Origin: JASLBX01 sp036374175
GTDB taxonomy: Bacteria; Actinomycetota; Actinomycetes; Jiangellales; Jiangellaceae
Assembly (NCBI GenBank): GCA_036374175.1
Contig: DASUUH010000023.1
Coordinates: 1 to 34,513 of the forward strand
Direction of reading: 5' to 3'
Length of the DNA stretch: 34,513 nt
Shown: positions 23,068 through 31,341 of the stretch, one piece after another
How positions within the stretch are numbered: position 1 is the stretch's first letter
Layout of the letters: every line of letters starts with the position of its first letter
Program-made: the position numbers and the translations under genes
The notes under the pieces: model-generated
Told to the model about the DNA's origin: nothing
The model's input: only the letters and a program-made list of their open reading frames with translations
The model's database searches: none

Positions 23068-24549
23068 TTGATTCGTCAGACCGATGTGATCACGCGTGGG
23101 CACCCACTTACGGTTGCTGCTGTTGTGACGTTGGTGCTGGCGGGGTGTGCTCCAGCTGGTGGCGGCTCGGACGACAATCTGAGCGGCTCCGCGGTGGTCG
23201 AGGGTCTTCGTGTGCACGACTCCGATCCAGGTGTTGGGATGGATGCGATCGTCGCGGGGATCGTCGAGGTCGACCTGGATACAGGGTGCATTTGGCTTTC
23301 CGATCCGGATGGCGCTCGATACCCGGTGGTGTGGCCAGTTGGAACGGTGGCCCGGTCCGGTCCATTCGAGATCGTGCTCGCGGACGGCCAACTCGTGCAG
23401 GCCGGAGATTGGGTCGAGGGCGGCGGCGGATACATCGATGCCGACGCGGCGACGAGCGGCTCGGGGTTGGAGCCGTTCCCCGGTGCATGTGTTCAGGTCG
23501 GGCAAGCTGCGGTGTACAACGCCGGTTCGCCGATCAGGGTCACCCAAGGAGTGGGCTTGGAGGTTAAGGAGACGCTGGTCGGCCGGTTCTCACCACCGGA
23601 GTCGATCGGACTCGAACTCATCGCCGTCAACTCCGATGCGCGCTCGGTGGCTGTGGTGGACTTCGTGACCGGCACCGTGCACCGCTACGAACCAGGCCAG
23701 TACGAAGCGCCGGCACACGCCATAGACGGCGCCAGCGGCGGCGGCGGATTCACCCACCTGTGGGCAAGAGGAACCGTCTCCACCTATTGGCCGCTCGATT
23801 CCGAGCCGCTGGTCTATCAACCCGTTCCGCTTCGCGAGGTGTCAGACGAAGCCTCCACGCTTGAAGTAGTTCCGGCTCCCGAGGACAACGTGTGGCTCGT
23901 GCAACCCGGCTTTGACGACGAACCCACTCTGATCGAGCTGGTCAACGTCATCAATTATCGGCTTGCGCGGCTGCTGTCGACCGAAATCGACGGCTCGTGG
24001 CAACCGGCGGGCGCCACCATCGAAGGCGTAGTCCTGACCAGCGACGATCCTGAGCCCCGCACGAGCCTGGTGTCCACCAACGGCACCATCGAGGCGGAGC
24101 TGGACGGAACTGCGCTGTCAGTGGGTTGGAACGGTGCTGCCATCCTCCGCCCCGACGGCTCCCTGATCGTCACCGACGCCGGTCTTGAAGACCCGACTGA
24201 AGTCGCGAAACCAGGCGAGGGAGATTGGATGTCGGTGGGTGAGCCCGCGATGCCTACCACCTCGCCCCCGCTCCCGACCGGGCAAGACGATTACCTCGTG
24301 ATGCTGGCCTACCAGCCCGACAAGGGCCAGGCCCGCGCTGGAAATCTGATCGTGGTGAATCCCGCCGGCCGTGCCACCAGCATCTACGAGCTCTCATCCG
24401 GAACACACCTGGCGTCGTGGTCCCGCGCCGGCGATTGGGTGGTGGAGGTCCAGGACTCATTTGTGACACTCATATCGGTCGTTGACGGATCTACAACACA
24501 GCTTGGAGACCTGATCCCCGACTCGCACCGGGTCGTCACGGCAGGCTGA
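23068..24549 (+). CDS. Large lipoprotein of unknown function
   Basis: The protein is about 490 residues with a lipobox, VTLVLAGC, near residue 26. Starts are uncertain: TTG 23068 or GTG 23086, neither with a clear ribosome site; GTG 23086 gives a compact leader (ITRGHPLTVAAVVTLVLAGC). The N-terminal part (CIWLSDPDGARYPVVWPVGT, then DWVEGGGGYIDAD) looks like a small beta-barrel domain I have seen at the start of secreted actinobacterial proteins. The rest is beta-rich with repeated AxLRPDGSLIVTD and VVNPAGRATSIYEL elements, propeller-like. No catalytic motif is visible. It follows the ABC permease by 158 bases and could be its periplasmic partner or independent. Confidence 0.72.
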   Translation: MIRQTDVITRGHPLTVAAVVTLVLAGCAPAGGGSDDNLSGSAVVEGLRVHDSDPGVGMDAIVAGIVEVDLDTGCIWLSDPDGARYPVVWPVGTVARSGPFEIVLADGQLVQAGDWVEGGGGYIDADAATSGSGLEPFPGACVQVGQAAVYNAGSPIRVTQGVGLEVKETLVGRFSPPESIGLELIAVNSDARSVAVVDFVTGTVHRYEPGQYEAPAHAIDGASGGGGFTHLWARGTVSTYWPLDSEPLVYQPVPLREVSDEASTLEVVPAPEDNVWLVQPGFDDEPTLIELVNVINYRLARLLSTEIDGSWQPAGATIEGVVLTSDDPEPRTSLVSTNGTIEAELDGTALSVGWNGAAILRPDGSLIVTDAGLEDPTEVAKPGEGDWMSVGEPAMPTTSPPLPTGQDDYLVMLAYQPDKGQARAGNLIVVNPAGRATSIYELSSGTHLASWSRAGDWVVEVQDSFVTLISVVDGSTTQLGDLIPDSHRVVTAG

Positions 24550-24551
24550 AC

Positions 24552-24710
24552 GCTCTCGCTCGGACGCCAGCGGCCGGCTCGCAGATCTAGGAATCGAGGT
24601 GGCCCACTATCCGGTGAGCCATGTCGCCCTGCGGGTGCCCACGTGGCGTGAGTACGTCGCGGCGCGTTCCAGGCTGGAGTCGGCGCGGCCGCAAACCTGG
24701 ATGCACGCCG
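24552..24710 (+). pseudogene. Possible remnant of a VOC/YecM-like protein
   Basis: The plus strand reads without a stop as GRLADLGIEVAHYPVSHVAL, RVPTWREYVAARSRLESARP. LGIxVAxYPVxHVALRxxxxxEY resembles the first strand-helix unit of YecM-type VOC proteins. There is no start codon or ribosome site and the frame is lost at about 24710, where the cupin gene ends. The evidence is short; it may be coincidence. Confidence 0.3.
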
Positions 24711-25217
24711 TTAGGGACGGTCGAGTCCGTAACGTGCGATGAGGTCCGGCAGCCAATCGGGCTCCTCGAACTCGAGGCCATACCTTTCAGCGAGGTCCAT
24801 GCCGTCGTGCACCGGTACTGGACCGGTTGCCATCATCTCGGCGACCTCGCGAAAGAAGTGTTCGAAGCCGGCTGGGCTGATGATCTCGATCATGCGTGCT
24901 GGCTCACCGCCTGCATTCCACATCGCATGCAACTCGCCGCGTGGCTTGGTGATGTATCCGCCCTGGCCGAGCACGACTTCATGATCTCCGGACCGAAATC
25001 CGATTCGGCCCTCGGTGACGATGGAGTACTCGTCCTCACAGGTGTGTCGGTGGGGTGGCACCAACGCGCCAACGGGAAATGGGTGTTCCACGATGGCCAC
25101 GGTGCCGCCGGTGTCGGCACCCCATAGTTTGAACTGCACTCCGATCGACCCGAGTGTGCCGCTTGTTCCCTCACCGGGATACACGACAGCCGGCCGTGGC
25201 GGTTGTTTTCTCGTCAC
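24711..25217 (-). CDS. Cupin domain protein
   Basis: A 168-residue single-cupin protein. Motif 1 is PPHRHTCEDEYSIVTEGRIG (two His, Glu; about 54-73) and motif 2 is GGYITKPRGELHAMWNAG (final His; about 86-103). All four usual metal ligands (H56, H58, E62, H97 approximately) are present, so a metal-dependent dioxygenase or isomerase, or a sensory cupin, is possible. GTG 25217 has GAGAGGAG upstream. No neighbour indicates the substrate. Confidence 0.85.
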   Translation of the reverse strand: MTRKQPPRPAVVYPGEGTSGTLGSIGVQFKLWGADTGGTVAIVEHPFPVGALVPPHRHTCEDEYSIVTEGRIGFRSGDHEVVLGQGGYITKPRGELHAMWNAGGEPARMIEIISPAGFEHFFREVAEMMATGPVPVHDGMDLAERYGLEFEEPDWLPDLIARYGLDRP

Positions 25218-25302
25218 GTGGCGCTCCTCTCACGTCCAGCCAACAGCACGCAAGGTTCGTGTCGCTACGACCAGCATTCATCACACCGCCCTGGGTGGCC
25301 GG

Positions 25303-25545
25303 CTAGCGTCCTAGCGGAAGCAGTGCCGCCTTGAGGGTCCGAGCCGCCCAGCGTTCGTAGCAGGCCGTGGACCAGCCGCGCTGCCGGACCATGAGGTCCC
25401 AAGTTTGTGGCGCGTTGACCAGCCAGATCTGGTCGGCGAGCTCGCCGTGATCCGCCGCGGCACCTCCGTTCGCCTTCGAGAGGATGAGCTTGGCGAGGGC
25501 GGTGGCGCCGGTGAGCCGCTGCTCGAGCGGATGTATCAGCTGGCT
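25303..25545 (-). pseudogene. C-terminal fragment of a TetR-family regulator
   Basis: After the MmpL stop (25600-25602) the same minus-strand frame stays open and reads HPLEQRLTGATALAKLILSK, then ADQIWLVNAPQTWDLMVRQR and GWSTACYERWAARTLKAALL to a TAG at 25303-25305. The IWLxNAPxxxDLxVxxRGWSxxxYExWxAxTLxxxLLP pattern is the C-terminal end of actinobacterial TetR proteins. The DNA-binding domain is absent and there is no start codon, so this is a fragment. Such a regulator next to an MmpL transporter was probably its former repressor. The remaining sequence to 25217 shows no gene. Confidence 0.62.
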
Positions 25546-25578
25546 AGATCTGGGGTCCCTTGGCGGTGACCCAGATCT
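25546..25578. terminator. Inverted repeat just after the MmpL gene
   Basis: AGATCTGGG (25546-25554) and CCCAGATCT (25570-25578) form a perfect 9-bp stem with a 15-base loop, starting 22 bases past the MmpL stop. The location suggests a terminator without a U-tract. Alternatively it marks the junction where the TetR gene lost its 5' part. Confidence 0.5.
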
Positions 25579-25599
25579 GGCCAGTTGGTCGAGTTTCTT

Positions 25600-27942
25600 C
25601 TATGCGGCGAGGTCTACCATCTCCCGCTCGGCGGCCATGGGACGGTAATTCTCTGGCCGGCCTTCGACGTACAGTTGGGGCATTCGGCGGTCGAGCCAGG
25701 CTGGCAGCCGCCAGTTCGCCCGTCCGAGCCAGTGCATGACCGCAGGCACCAGCAGCATCCGGACGATGGTGGCGTCGATCAGGATCGCTGATCCCATGCC
25801 CACCCCGATGACCTTGATAAGCACGTCGTCGGCGGGGATGAACGCGGCGAACACCGCGACCATGATGGCGGCGGCGGCCGTGATGACCCTGCCGGTGCCT
25901 GCCAGCCCGTCGACGATTGCCCTGCCGTTGCCGTTGGTGCGGACCCACGACTCGCGCATTCGGCTGATGAGGAACACCTCGTAGTCCATCGACAGCCCGA
26001 ACAGGATGGCGAACACCAGGACCGGAATGAAAGCGGGCATCGGCGTGGCGGTATCGATGCCGATCAGTTGGCCGAGCCAGCCGCCGTCCAGGAAGAGGGC
26101 GATGACGCCGTAGGCGGCCGCAACAGACAGCAGGTTCAGCACGGCGGCGGTGATTGGGATCGCGATGCTCCTGAATGACAGCAGCAGCAACAACATGGAG
26201 AGCGCCACTACGCCGCCGATCAGGAACGGCAGCCGCTTCACGATGTTCGAGTTGCTGTCGATCTCCATCGCGGTGATGCCAGTGACATAGACGTTTGTAT
26301 CCGAGTTCTCCGTGATAGTGGGAATCACGGTGTCACGCAGCTGGTGGACCAGATCCTCGGTGTCGGCGTGCTGTGGCCCGGTCTCGGGGATCGCCATGAC
26401 AAGCGCGGCCTGGCCGTCCGGAGCCGGCTGCGGCGGCAGCACGGCGGCCACCCCGGCGGTGTTCTGCACGGAGGCGGTCAGCGCATCGACGACCGCTGCG
26501 TCGCCATCTCGGAGATCGGCGACCAGGATCAGCGGCCCGTTGGCCCCGGCGCCGAAGCCCTCGGAGACCATGTCGTAGGCCTGCCGGGTCGAGGTTTGCT
26601 CCGCGTTGCTGCCCGCGTCCGGGAAGCCGAACCGGGCGTCCAGGAACGGGAAGGCCAGCGCGAGCAGCATCCCGACGCCGAGCACGCTGGCGACGATGCT
26701 GTGCCGGTCGACCAGCCGGCTCCACCGGACCCAGCCACGGGCCGGCTCGACATGCCCACCCTCGGCCAGCTGGATCGGCCGCCGACGCCCGAGCGGTAGC
26801 CGCAGCCGGTCGATGCGGGTGCCCAGATAGCCAAGCAAGGCCGGGAACAGCGTGGCCGCCGCCGCCATCACGAGCAGAATGGCGGCGATCGTCACCACCG
26901 CGGCACCGCGCATGAACGACAGTCCCATGGCGAACAGGCCGAGCATGCTCACGACAACCGTGCTGCCGGCGACCATGACGGCCCGCCCGGCGGTGTCCAG
27001 GGTGGCCACCGTCGCGGTTTCCGGGTCCAGGCCAACGGCCCGCCACTCCCGGAACCGGGTCACCATCAGCAGGGTGTAGTCGATGCCGAGTGCGATCCCG
27101 AGCATGGTGGCCAGCGCTGTCGTCCAGTCCGGGACGTCGATCAATGCAATGATCAACCCGGTCAGCATGGCGCTGGCGGTGAGCCCCGAGATGGCCACGA
27201 TGAGCGGCAGGCCGGCGGCGACCACGGAGCCGAACGTCACCAGCAGAATCAGCCCCGCGGCGACAAACGCGATGGCCTCCGAGCCGATCTCGCCCATCTC
27301 CGACAGTTCGATGACTGAGCCGCCCACGGCTATGTCCAGCCCGGGCCGCTCGCGCGCATCGGCTGCGGCAAGCAGCTGCTCGGTGTCTTCGACCGGCATG
27401 TCCTCCGGATTGGTTAGGTCGAGGTAGAGGCTGGCCAGCAGGGTCCGGCCGTCTGGCGCCATGCCGCCCGGCGTGGTGTACGGATCCTCGACACCGGCGA
27501 CGTGCGGCAGGTTGCCGAGTTCGCCGAGTAAGCCGGCCACCTCGGCCTGCACCACCGGATCGTCCACACCGTCGTCGGCCCGGATTACCACCTCGATGGT
27601 GTCGCCTGCCCGCGCCGGGAACCGCTCTCCCAGCAGCTCTTGCGCCCGCTGGGAGTCGGACCCGGGTACCGAATAGTCGGCTGCAAACTCGCCGCCGAAC
27701 GCGGCGGACAGCCCCGCGCCCAGCGTGATCGCGGCGATCCAGGCCAGCACAACTTTGCCCTTGTTGCGGAACGCGACACCGGCGAGGCGTCCCAGTGGAC
27801 CGGGCCGCGGCGCCCGCGTCGGGTACTCGTCCCGTGCAGGCCACTGGTCAGTAGTCGACAGTGCTTCCTGACGTGTTGAGTGTCTTCGGCTGTGGTTGAA
27901 GTAAGTGGTGTGCCTCTCGGCGAGGCCGCTGAGGTGATCCAT
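25600..27942 (-). CDS. MMPL/RND-family transporter
   Basis: A 780-residue membrane transporter with two repeated halves. The first has TM1 (KVVLAWIAAITLGAGLSAA, about 63-81), a large outer domain with PDGRTLLASLYLDL, then five clustered helices with GIALGIDYTLLMVTRFREW. The second half repeats this, with FGLSMDYEVFLISRMRESW. The two GxxxDY(T/E) segments supply the proton-relay Asp-Tyr pairs of MmpL proteins. Function: proton-driven export of lipids, or of hydrophobic drugs or pigments. ATG 27942 has AAGGAGA at a 7-base spacing. Its upstream DNA is block C2, a copy of DNA next to the second response regulator, so that regulator probably controls it. Confidence 0.93.
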   Translation of the reverse strand: MDHLSGLAERHTTYFNHSRRHSTRQEALSTTDQWPARDEYPTRAPRPGPLGRLAGVAFRNKGKVVLAWIAAITLGAGLSAAFGGEFAADYSVPGSDSQRAQELLGERFPARAGDTIEVVIRADDGVDDPVVQAEVAGLLGELGNLPHVAGVEDPYTTPGGMAPDGRTLLASLYLDLTNPEDMPVEDTEQLLAAADARERPGLDIAVGGSVIELSEMGEIGSEAIAFVAAGLILLVTFGSVVAAGLPLIVAISGLTASAMLTGLIIALIDVPDWTTALATMLGIALGIDYTLLMVTRFREWRAVGLDPETATVATLDTAGRAVMVAGSTVVVSMLGLFAMGLSFMRGAAVVTIAAILLVMAAAATLFPALLGYLGTRIDRLRLPLGRRRPIQLAEGGHVEPARGWVRWSRLVDRHSIVASVLGVGMLLALAFPFLDARFGFPDAGSNAEQTSTRQAYDMVSEGFGAGANGPLILVADLRDGDAAVVDALTASVQNTAGVAAVLPPQPAPDGQAALVMAIPETGPQHADTEDLVHQLRDTVIPTITENSDTNVYVTGITAMEIDSNSNIVKRLPFLIGGVVALSMLLLLLSFRSIAIPITAAVLNLLSVAAAYGVIALFLDGGWLGQLIGIDTATPMPAFIPVLVFAILFGLSMDYEVFLISRMRESWVRTNGNGRAIVDGLAGTGRVITAAAAIMVAVFAAFIPADDVLIKVIGVGMGSAILIDATIVRMLLVPAVMHWLGRANWRLPAWLDRRMPQLYVEGRPENYRPMAAEREMVDLAA

Positions 27943-27962
27943 TGCCGTCTCCTTCTGCGTGG

Positions 27963-28117
27963 CACTTCGAATCTCTCTCAGCGGGCCGCCGCCACCCAGC
28001 CGGGCAGCTGGAGACTTCCGGCACGGCTAGCTGGAGTTCAGGAAGGTAAGGACAGCAAGTACACGGCGATGACCGTCGGTGGGGGCCCGGACTCGCAGCT
28101 TGCGGAATGTGTTGGGT
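27963..28117 (-). repeat. Regulator-tail/promoter block, copy C2 (upstream of MmpL gene)
   Basis: Read on the minus strand, bases 28062 down to 27963 match 31306-31405 (3' end of the response regulator plus downstream DNA) at 88 of 100 positions without gaps. Similarity extends upstream: 28117-28027 encodes PNTFRKLRVRAPTDGHRRVL, AVLTFLNSS, stop, against QNILAKLQIPATTDDHRRVL, AVLTYLNSS, stop in the intact regulator (19 of 28 residues shown by eye). So this is a dead C-terminal stub of a NarL-type regulator followed by a preserved promoter block that ends 20 bases before the MmpL start. Confidence 0.85.
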
Positions 28118-28126
28118 AGGCATTGA

Positions 28127-28170
28127 AGCGCGCGGTCAAGGGATTCGGGATCGGACCTTGACCGCGCGCT
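28127..28170. terminator. Strong hairpin terminator, 15-bp perfect stem
   Basis: AGCGCGCGGTCAAGG (28127-28141) and CCTTGACCGCGCGCT (28156-28170) are exact reverse complements with a 14-base loop. It lies 27 bases past the stop of the minus-strand membrane protein gene and directly before the regulator stub, insulating that gene from the MmpL gene. No U-run follows, common in high-GC actinobacteria. Confidence 0.75.
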
Positions 28171-28196
28171 GACAACGCATGCGGTTGCAGGGGGCG

Positions 28197-28706
28197 TCAA
28201 TGGGCGAGTTCCCGCCGGCGGCGAAGCATCACCACGAGCATGCTCGGAATCATGACCGCGTGCTGAATCATGCTCAGCCCGTCGCCCGAGATGAAGCGCA
28301 GCCAGAGCAGTGGAGTCAGCGCCAGCACGGGAATGAACATCGCCGCGGCCATCTCCAGCGTGTAAGACCAGCGGTGGCCCTGGCGCCGCATCCACCACAC
28401 CATCGGAGCGCTCATGTTGAATGCCATGACGAGGGCGGGCACAGTCGGCCATTCGAGCTCGATCCTGTCGTAGTCGACCCCGGCGGCGTCGAAGGCTAGC
28501 TCGGAGGGGATGCCCAGCACGGCCATGCCCAGCATCATCGCGACTGTCATCTCCCCGAGATGCTTGAGGAAGTGTGCCGTGCTGTGGCGTCGTGTTCTCG
28601 TCGTCTTCGGACCGGCGGGCCGGATGTTCGACGTCTCGGTCACGGGGCGGCCTGCACCGCTGGCCAGGACTCCTGGTCCGTTCAGTTCGTGTCGTTCTTG
28701 TCGCAT
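28197..28706 (-). CDS. Small 4-TM membrane protein of unknown function
   Basis: The 169-residue product has a basic N-terminal tail (GPKTTRTRRHSTAHFLKHLG) and about four helices: EMTVAMMLGMAVLGIPSELA, VPALVMAFNMSAPMVWWM, TLEMAAAMFIPVLALTPLLW and MIQHAVMIPSMLVVML. The repeated E/H-M-xAMxxxM pattern (GEMTVAMMLGM, LEMAAAMFIP, QHAVMIPSM) belongs to a family I have seen in actinobacteria, sometimes mislabelled FliP; function unknown. The conserved Met/His/Glu in helices hint at metal binding, which is speculation. I chose ATG 28706 (GGGAGG, 7-base spacing); longer frames run through block C3. Confidence 0.72.
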   Translation of the reverse strand: MRQERHELNGPGVLASGAGRPVTETSNIRPAGPKTTRTRRHSTAHFLKHLGEMTVAMMLGMAVLGIPSELAFDAAGVDYDRIELEWPTVPALVMAFNMSAPMVWWMRRQGHRWSYTLEMAAAMFIPVLALTPLLWLRFISGDGLSMIQHAVMIPSMLVVMLRRRRELAH

Positions 28707-28792
28707 CGTGCGTCCTCCCGTGTCACGCTGCGGCCCATCGGTTGCAAGCTGGATACCTGTGGCTGCCTGGTCGATTCCTGCGCCGGTCCTCA

Positions 28793-28892
28793 TGCTTCGA
28801 GCGTCGCCGAATTGGTGATCGCCGCCCAGCCGGGTACCCGGTGACTTGAGTACTGGCCAGTCCGTGTTTGCACTGGTGAGGCAAGCAAGTAC
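28793..28892 (-). repeat. Regulator-tail/promoter block, copy C3 (between membrane protein and kinase genes)
   Basis: Read on the minus strand it aligns without gaps to copy C2 at about 60 of 100 bases, in clear islands: GTACTTGCT, AAGTC, CCCGGCTGGG then GGCG, and TCGAAG. The regulator stub is also recognisable (IPVLACLTSAN against RRVLAVLTFLN). It is the oldest-looking copy. It stands about 90 bases upstream of the 4-TM gene (28706) and also just before the kinase start (28964). Confidence 0.65.
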
Positions 28893-28963
28893 GGGGATGC
28901 CGGGTCTCCGGATAAAGGCGCCGGAGCGTTCCAAGCGGCGTAGGCTTGTCCCGGGAGACGGAC

Positions 28964-30700
28964 ATGGGCCGACGCTCGATCATTGTCGCGGCCGCGTCAC
29001 TCACATCGGGTGTGGGCGTCGCGTGGGTGATGTTCGCGAACGAGGTCCGCACGTCGAGCGTCCTGGACGTCATCCTCGTCCTGGTCGTCGGCTGGTCGTT
29101 CATCGGCGCCGGCCTGCTTGCCTGGCAGCTCAAGCCGGGGAACAGCATCGGTACGGCGATGATCGTGACGGGCTTCCTCAGATTCCTCGCGGCGCTCGCC
29201 CAGTCGCAGAACGTGGTGCTGTTCGCCGGTGGCCATGCGCTCGAGGTTGCCTACCTCGCCGGGGTCATCTACGTCGTGCTCGCGTTTCCACGAGGGCGCC
29301 TGGAGAACACCTTTCACCGTGGACTTTTCGGGCTGGCGATCTTCGCTGTCGGTCCCCTCGATATCGCGCGGCTGGTCTTTGGGGGCCACGACCCGCAGAG
29401 CTGCGTCGGCTGTCCGACCACGTTGGTCATCGAAGTGGTCAACGCACCCGGCATCGCGCGTGCGCTCGAGCTCGCGCTGTTCGGTCTGGGCGCGGTCGTG
29501 GCGGTCTCCGCGTTCGCCGTGCTCATCAGACGCTGGCAGCGGGCAAGCCCACGGCTTCGGTTCGCGATCGCGCCGGTTTTGTGGGTTGGGGCGGCCAGCT
29601 TCGTTGCTGTGTTTCTGATGGTCACCAATCACTTCCTCGAGGAGCCAGCCGGCGATGCGCCGCATGTCCTGCTCGATGTGGTCACCGCTTCGGTCGCCTT
29701 CGCGTTCCTTGTTGGGCTGGGACGGACCCGGCTGGCCCGGTCGGCGGTGGCCGACCTGGTCATCGAGCTTGGGAACACGCCCGGCCCGGGTGAGCTGCGT
29801 GCCGCGCTGGCCCGGACGCTGCGGGATCCGTCCCTGGACATCGTCTATTGGCTGCCGGGCGGCGAGCGGTACGTTGATGCCGACGGCCGTCCGATCGAGT
29901 TGCCTCTTGAGGGCGGGGAGCGTTCGGTGACCGTCGTGCGCCGAGACGACCACATCATCGCGGCGCTCCTGCACGATCCGGCGCTGCGCGAGGACGCGCA
30001 ACTCGTCGAGTCGGTGTGCGCGGCGGCTGGGCTGGCGATGGAGAATGAGCGGCTCCAGGCCGAACTCAGGGCCCGATTGGAGGAGCTGAGCGCGTCCCGC
30101 ACCCGCATCGTGGAGGCCGCGCAGGCCGAGCGTCGCCGCATCGAGCGTGATCTGCACGACGGGTCTCAGCAGCGGCTGGTCTCGGTGGCGATGACGCTGG
30201 GGCTGGCCGACTCCAAACTCACGTCCGACCCGGTCGATGCGCAGACATTCTTGCGCGAGGCGAGAACCGGCCTGACCGAGGCACTGGAAGACTTGCGTGA
30301 GCTCAGCAGTGGGATCTATCCGGGGATCCTCACCGAGCGCGGGCTTGCCCCGGCGTTGGAGGACCTCGCGGCACGGTGCCGCATGCCTGTCGAACTCGTT
30401 GTGTCGCTCCCGCAGCGGCTCCCGGACCAAATCGAGACTGCGGCCTACTTCGTCGCGTCGGAGGCGCTGACGAATGCCGCCAAGCACGCGCCGGCGTCCA
30501 CCGTGCAAGTTCGCGTCGACCAGGTCGATGGGCAGATAGCAATCCAGGTGCGAGACGACGGCCCGGGAGGCGCCGACCCCAGCCGCGGCTCCGGCCTGGG
30601 CGGCCTGCGTGATCGAATCGAGGCCCTCGGAGGCCGCTTCACGCTCACCAGCCCTCCCGGAGCGGGAACGATTCTGGAGGCGGAGATCCCATGCGGGTAG
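28964..30700 (+). CDS. Sensor histidine kinase, HisKA_3 type, with membrane sensor
   Basis: A 578-residue kinase. The N-terminal 255 residues hold about seven or eight helices. A loop between helices near 142-158 contains DPQSCVGCPTT, a CxxC pair that could respond to redox state or metal. A GAF-like region follows (LDIVYWLPGGERYVDADGRP, about 291-310), then a coiled coil (about 357-390). The phosphoacceptor is RRRIERDLHDGSQQRL (His398). The ATPase domain has VASEALTNAAKHA and GSGLGGLRDRIEALGG. ATG 28964 has GGGAGACGG upstream; a TTG at 28946 is less likely. It overlaps the regulator gene by 10 bases. Confidence 0.92.
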   Translation: MGRRSIIVAAASLTSGVGVAWVMFANEVRTSSVLDVILVLVVGWSFIGAGLLAWQLKPGNSIGTAMIVTGFLRFLAALAQSQNVVLFAGGHALEVAYLAGVIYVVLAFPRGRLENTFHRGLFGLAIFAVGPLDIARLVFGGHDPQSCVGCPTTLVIEVVNAPGIARALELALFGLGAVVAVSAFAVLIRRWQRASPRLRFAIAPVLWVGAASFVAVFLMVTNHFLEEPAGDAPHVLLDVVTASVAFAFLVGLGRTRLARSAVADLVIELGNTPGPGELRAALARTLRDPSLDIVYWLPGGERYVDADGRPIELPLEGGERSVTVVRRDDHIIAALLHDPALREDAQLVESVCAAAGLAMENERLQAELRARLEELSASRTRIVEAAQAERRRIERDLHDGSQQRLVSVAMTLGLADSKLTSDPVDAQTFLREARTGLTEALEDLRELSSGIYPGILTERGLAPALEDLAARCRMPVELVVSLPQRLPDQIETAAYFVASEALTNAAKHAPASTVQVRVDQVDGQIAIQVRDDGPGGADPSRGSGLGGLRDRIEALGGRFTLTSPPGAGTILEAEIPCG

Positions 30701-31341
30701 TCGTTGCCGAGGACTCGGTGATCCTTAGAGAAGGCCTCGTCCGCCTGCTCACCGAGGTCGGGTTCGACGTGGTCGGTCAGGCGGGAGACGGAGCCGAACT
30801 CCTGAAGCAGGTCGACACGCATGATCCCGACGTCGCCATCGTCGACATCAGGATGCCGCCGACCCACACCGACGAAGGCCTACGGGCCGCCAAGGAGTTG
30901 CGGCATCGCCATCCGGGGCTCGGCGTGCTGGTGCTCTCGCAGTACGCCCGCCCCAGCTATGCGTTCGAGCTGCTCAGCGAAGGCACCGACGGCATCGGCT
31001 ACTTGCTCAAGGACCGGGTGTCCGATCTCGGCGAGCTCGCCGAGAGCGTCCGCCGGGTCGCCGGAGGCGGCTCGGTGCTCGATCCTTCCGTCGTCGCCCA
31101 ACTGGTGAACCGCCGCCGGATGGGCAATGACCCGGTCGAGGAGCTGACCGAGCGCGAGCTCGAGGTGCTCGGGCTGATGGCCGAAGGGCGGTCGAACAAG
31201 GCGGTCGCGGACCGGCTGTTCATCACCGAGCACACCGTCGAAAAGCACGTGCAGAACATTCTCGCCAAGCTACAGATCCCGGCCACCACCGACGACCACC
31301 GCAGGGTACTTGCCGTCCTCACCTACCTGAATTCCAGCTAG
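30691..31341 (+). CDS. Response regulator, NarL/LuxR type
   Basis: The 216-residue partner of the preceding kinase. The receiver starts VVVAEDSVILREGLVRLL, with phosphoacceptor Asp52 in VAIVDIRMPPTHTDEG and Lys107 in GYLLKDRVSDLGE. The LuxR helix-turn-helix is LTERELEVLGLMAEGRSNKA then VADRLFITEHTVEKHVQNIL. The long MPPTHTDEGL loop is typical of the subgroup paired with GAF-containing kinases. The C-terminal ATTDDHRRVLAVLTYLNSS is the part whose DNA is copied at 28027-28117 and, more weakly, near 28890. Likely targets are the MmpL gene, the 4-TM gene and the 38-residue peptide gene, from the shared blocks. Confidence 0.93.
   Translation: MRVVVAEDSVILREGLVRLLTEVGFDVVGQAGDGAELLKQVDTHDPDVAIVDIRMPPTHTDEGLRAAKELRHRHPGLGVLVLSQYARPSYAFELLSEGTDGIGYLLKDRVSDLGELAESVRRVAGGGSVLDPSVVAQLVNRRRMGNDPVEELTERELEVLGLMAEGRSNKAVADRLFITEHTVEKHVQNILAKLQIPATTDDHRRVLAVLTYLNSS

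Noticed and set aside
28197..28934. Longer 245-residue version of the 4-TM protein
   Set aside because: The first 76 residues run through block C3 and the promoter region; ATG 28706 has a strong ribosome site and gives the family-like length.
28997..30508. 503-codon open frame on the minus strand opposite the histidine kinase
   Set aside because: Antisense shadow of a high-GC gene: low-complexity Arg/Pro/Gly-rich translation, no domain, and the plus-strand kinase motifs are unambiguous. The same applies to long antisense frames at 1590-2675, 5216-6148, 15068-16261 and 26333-27844.
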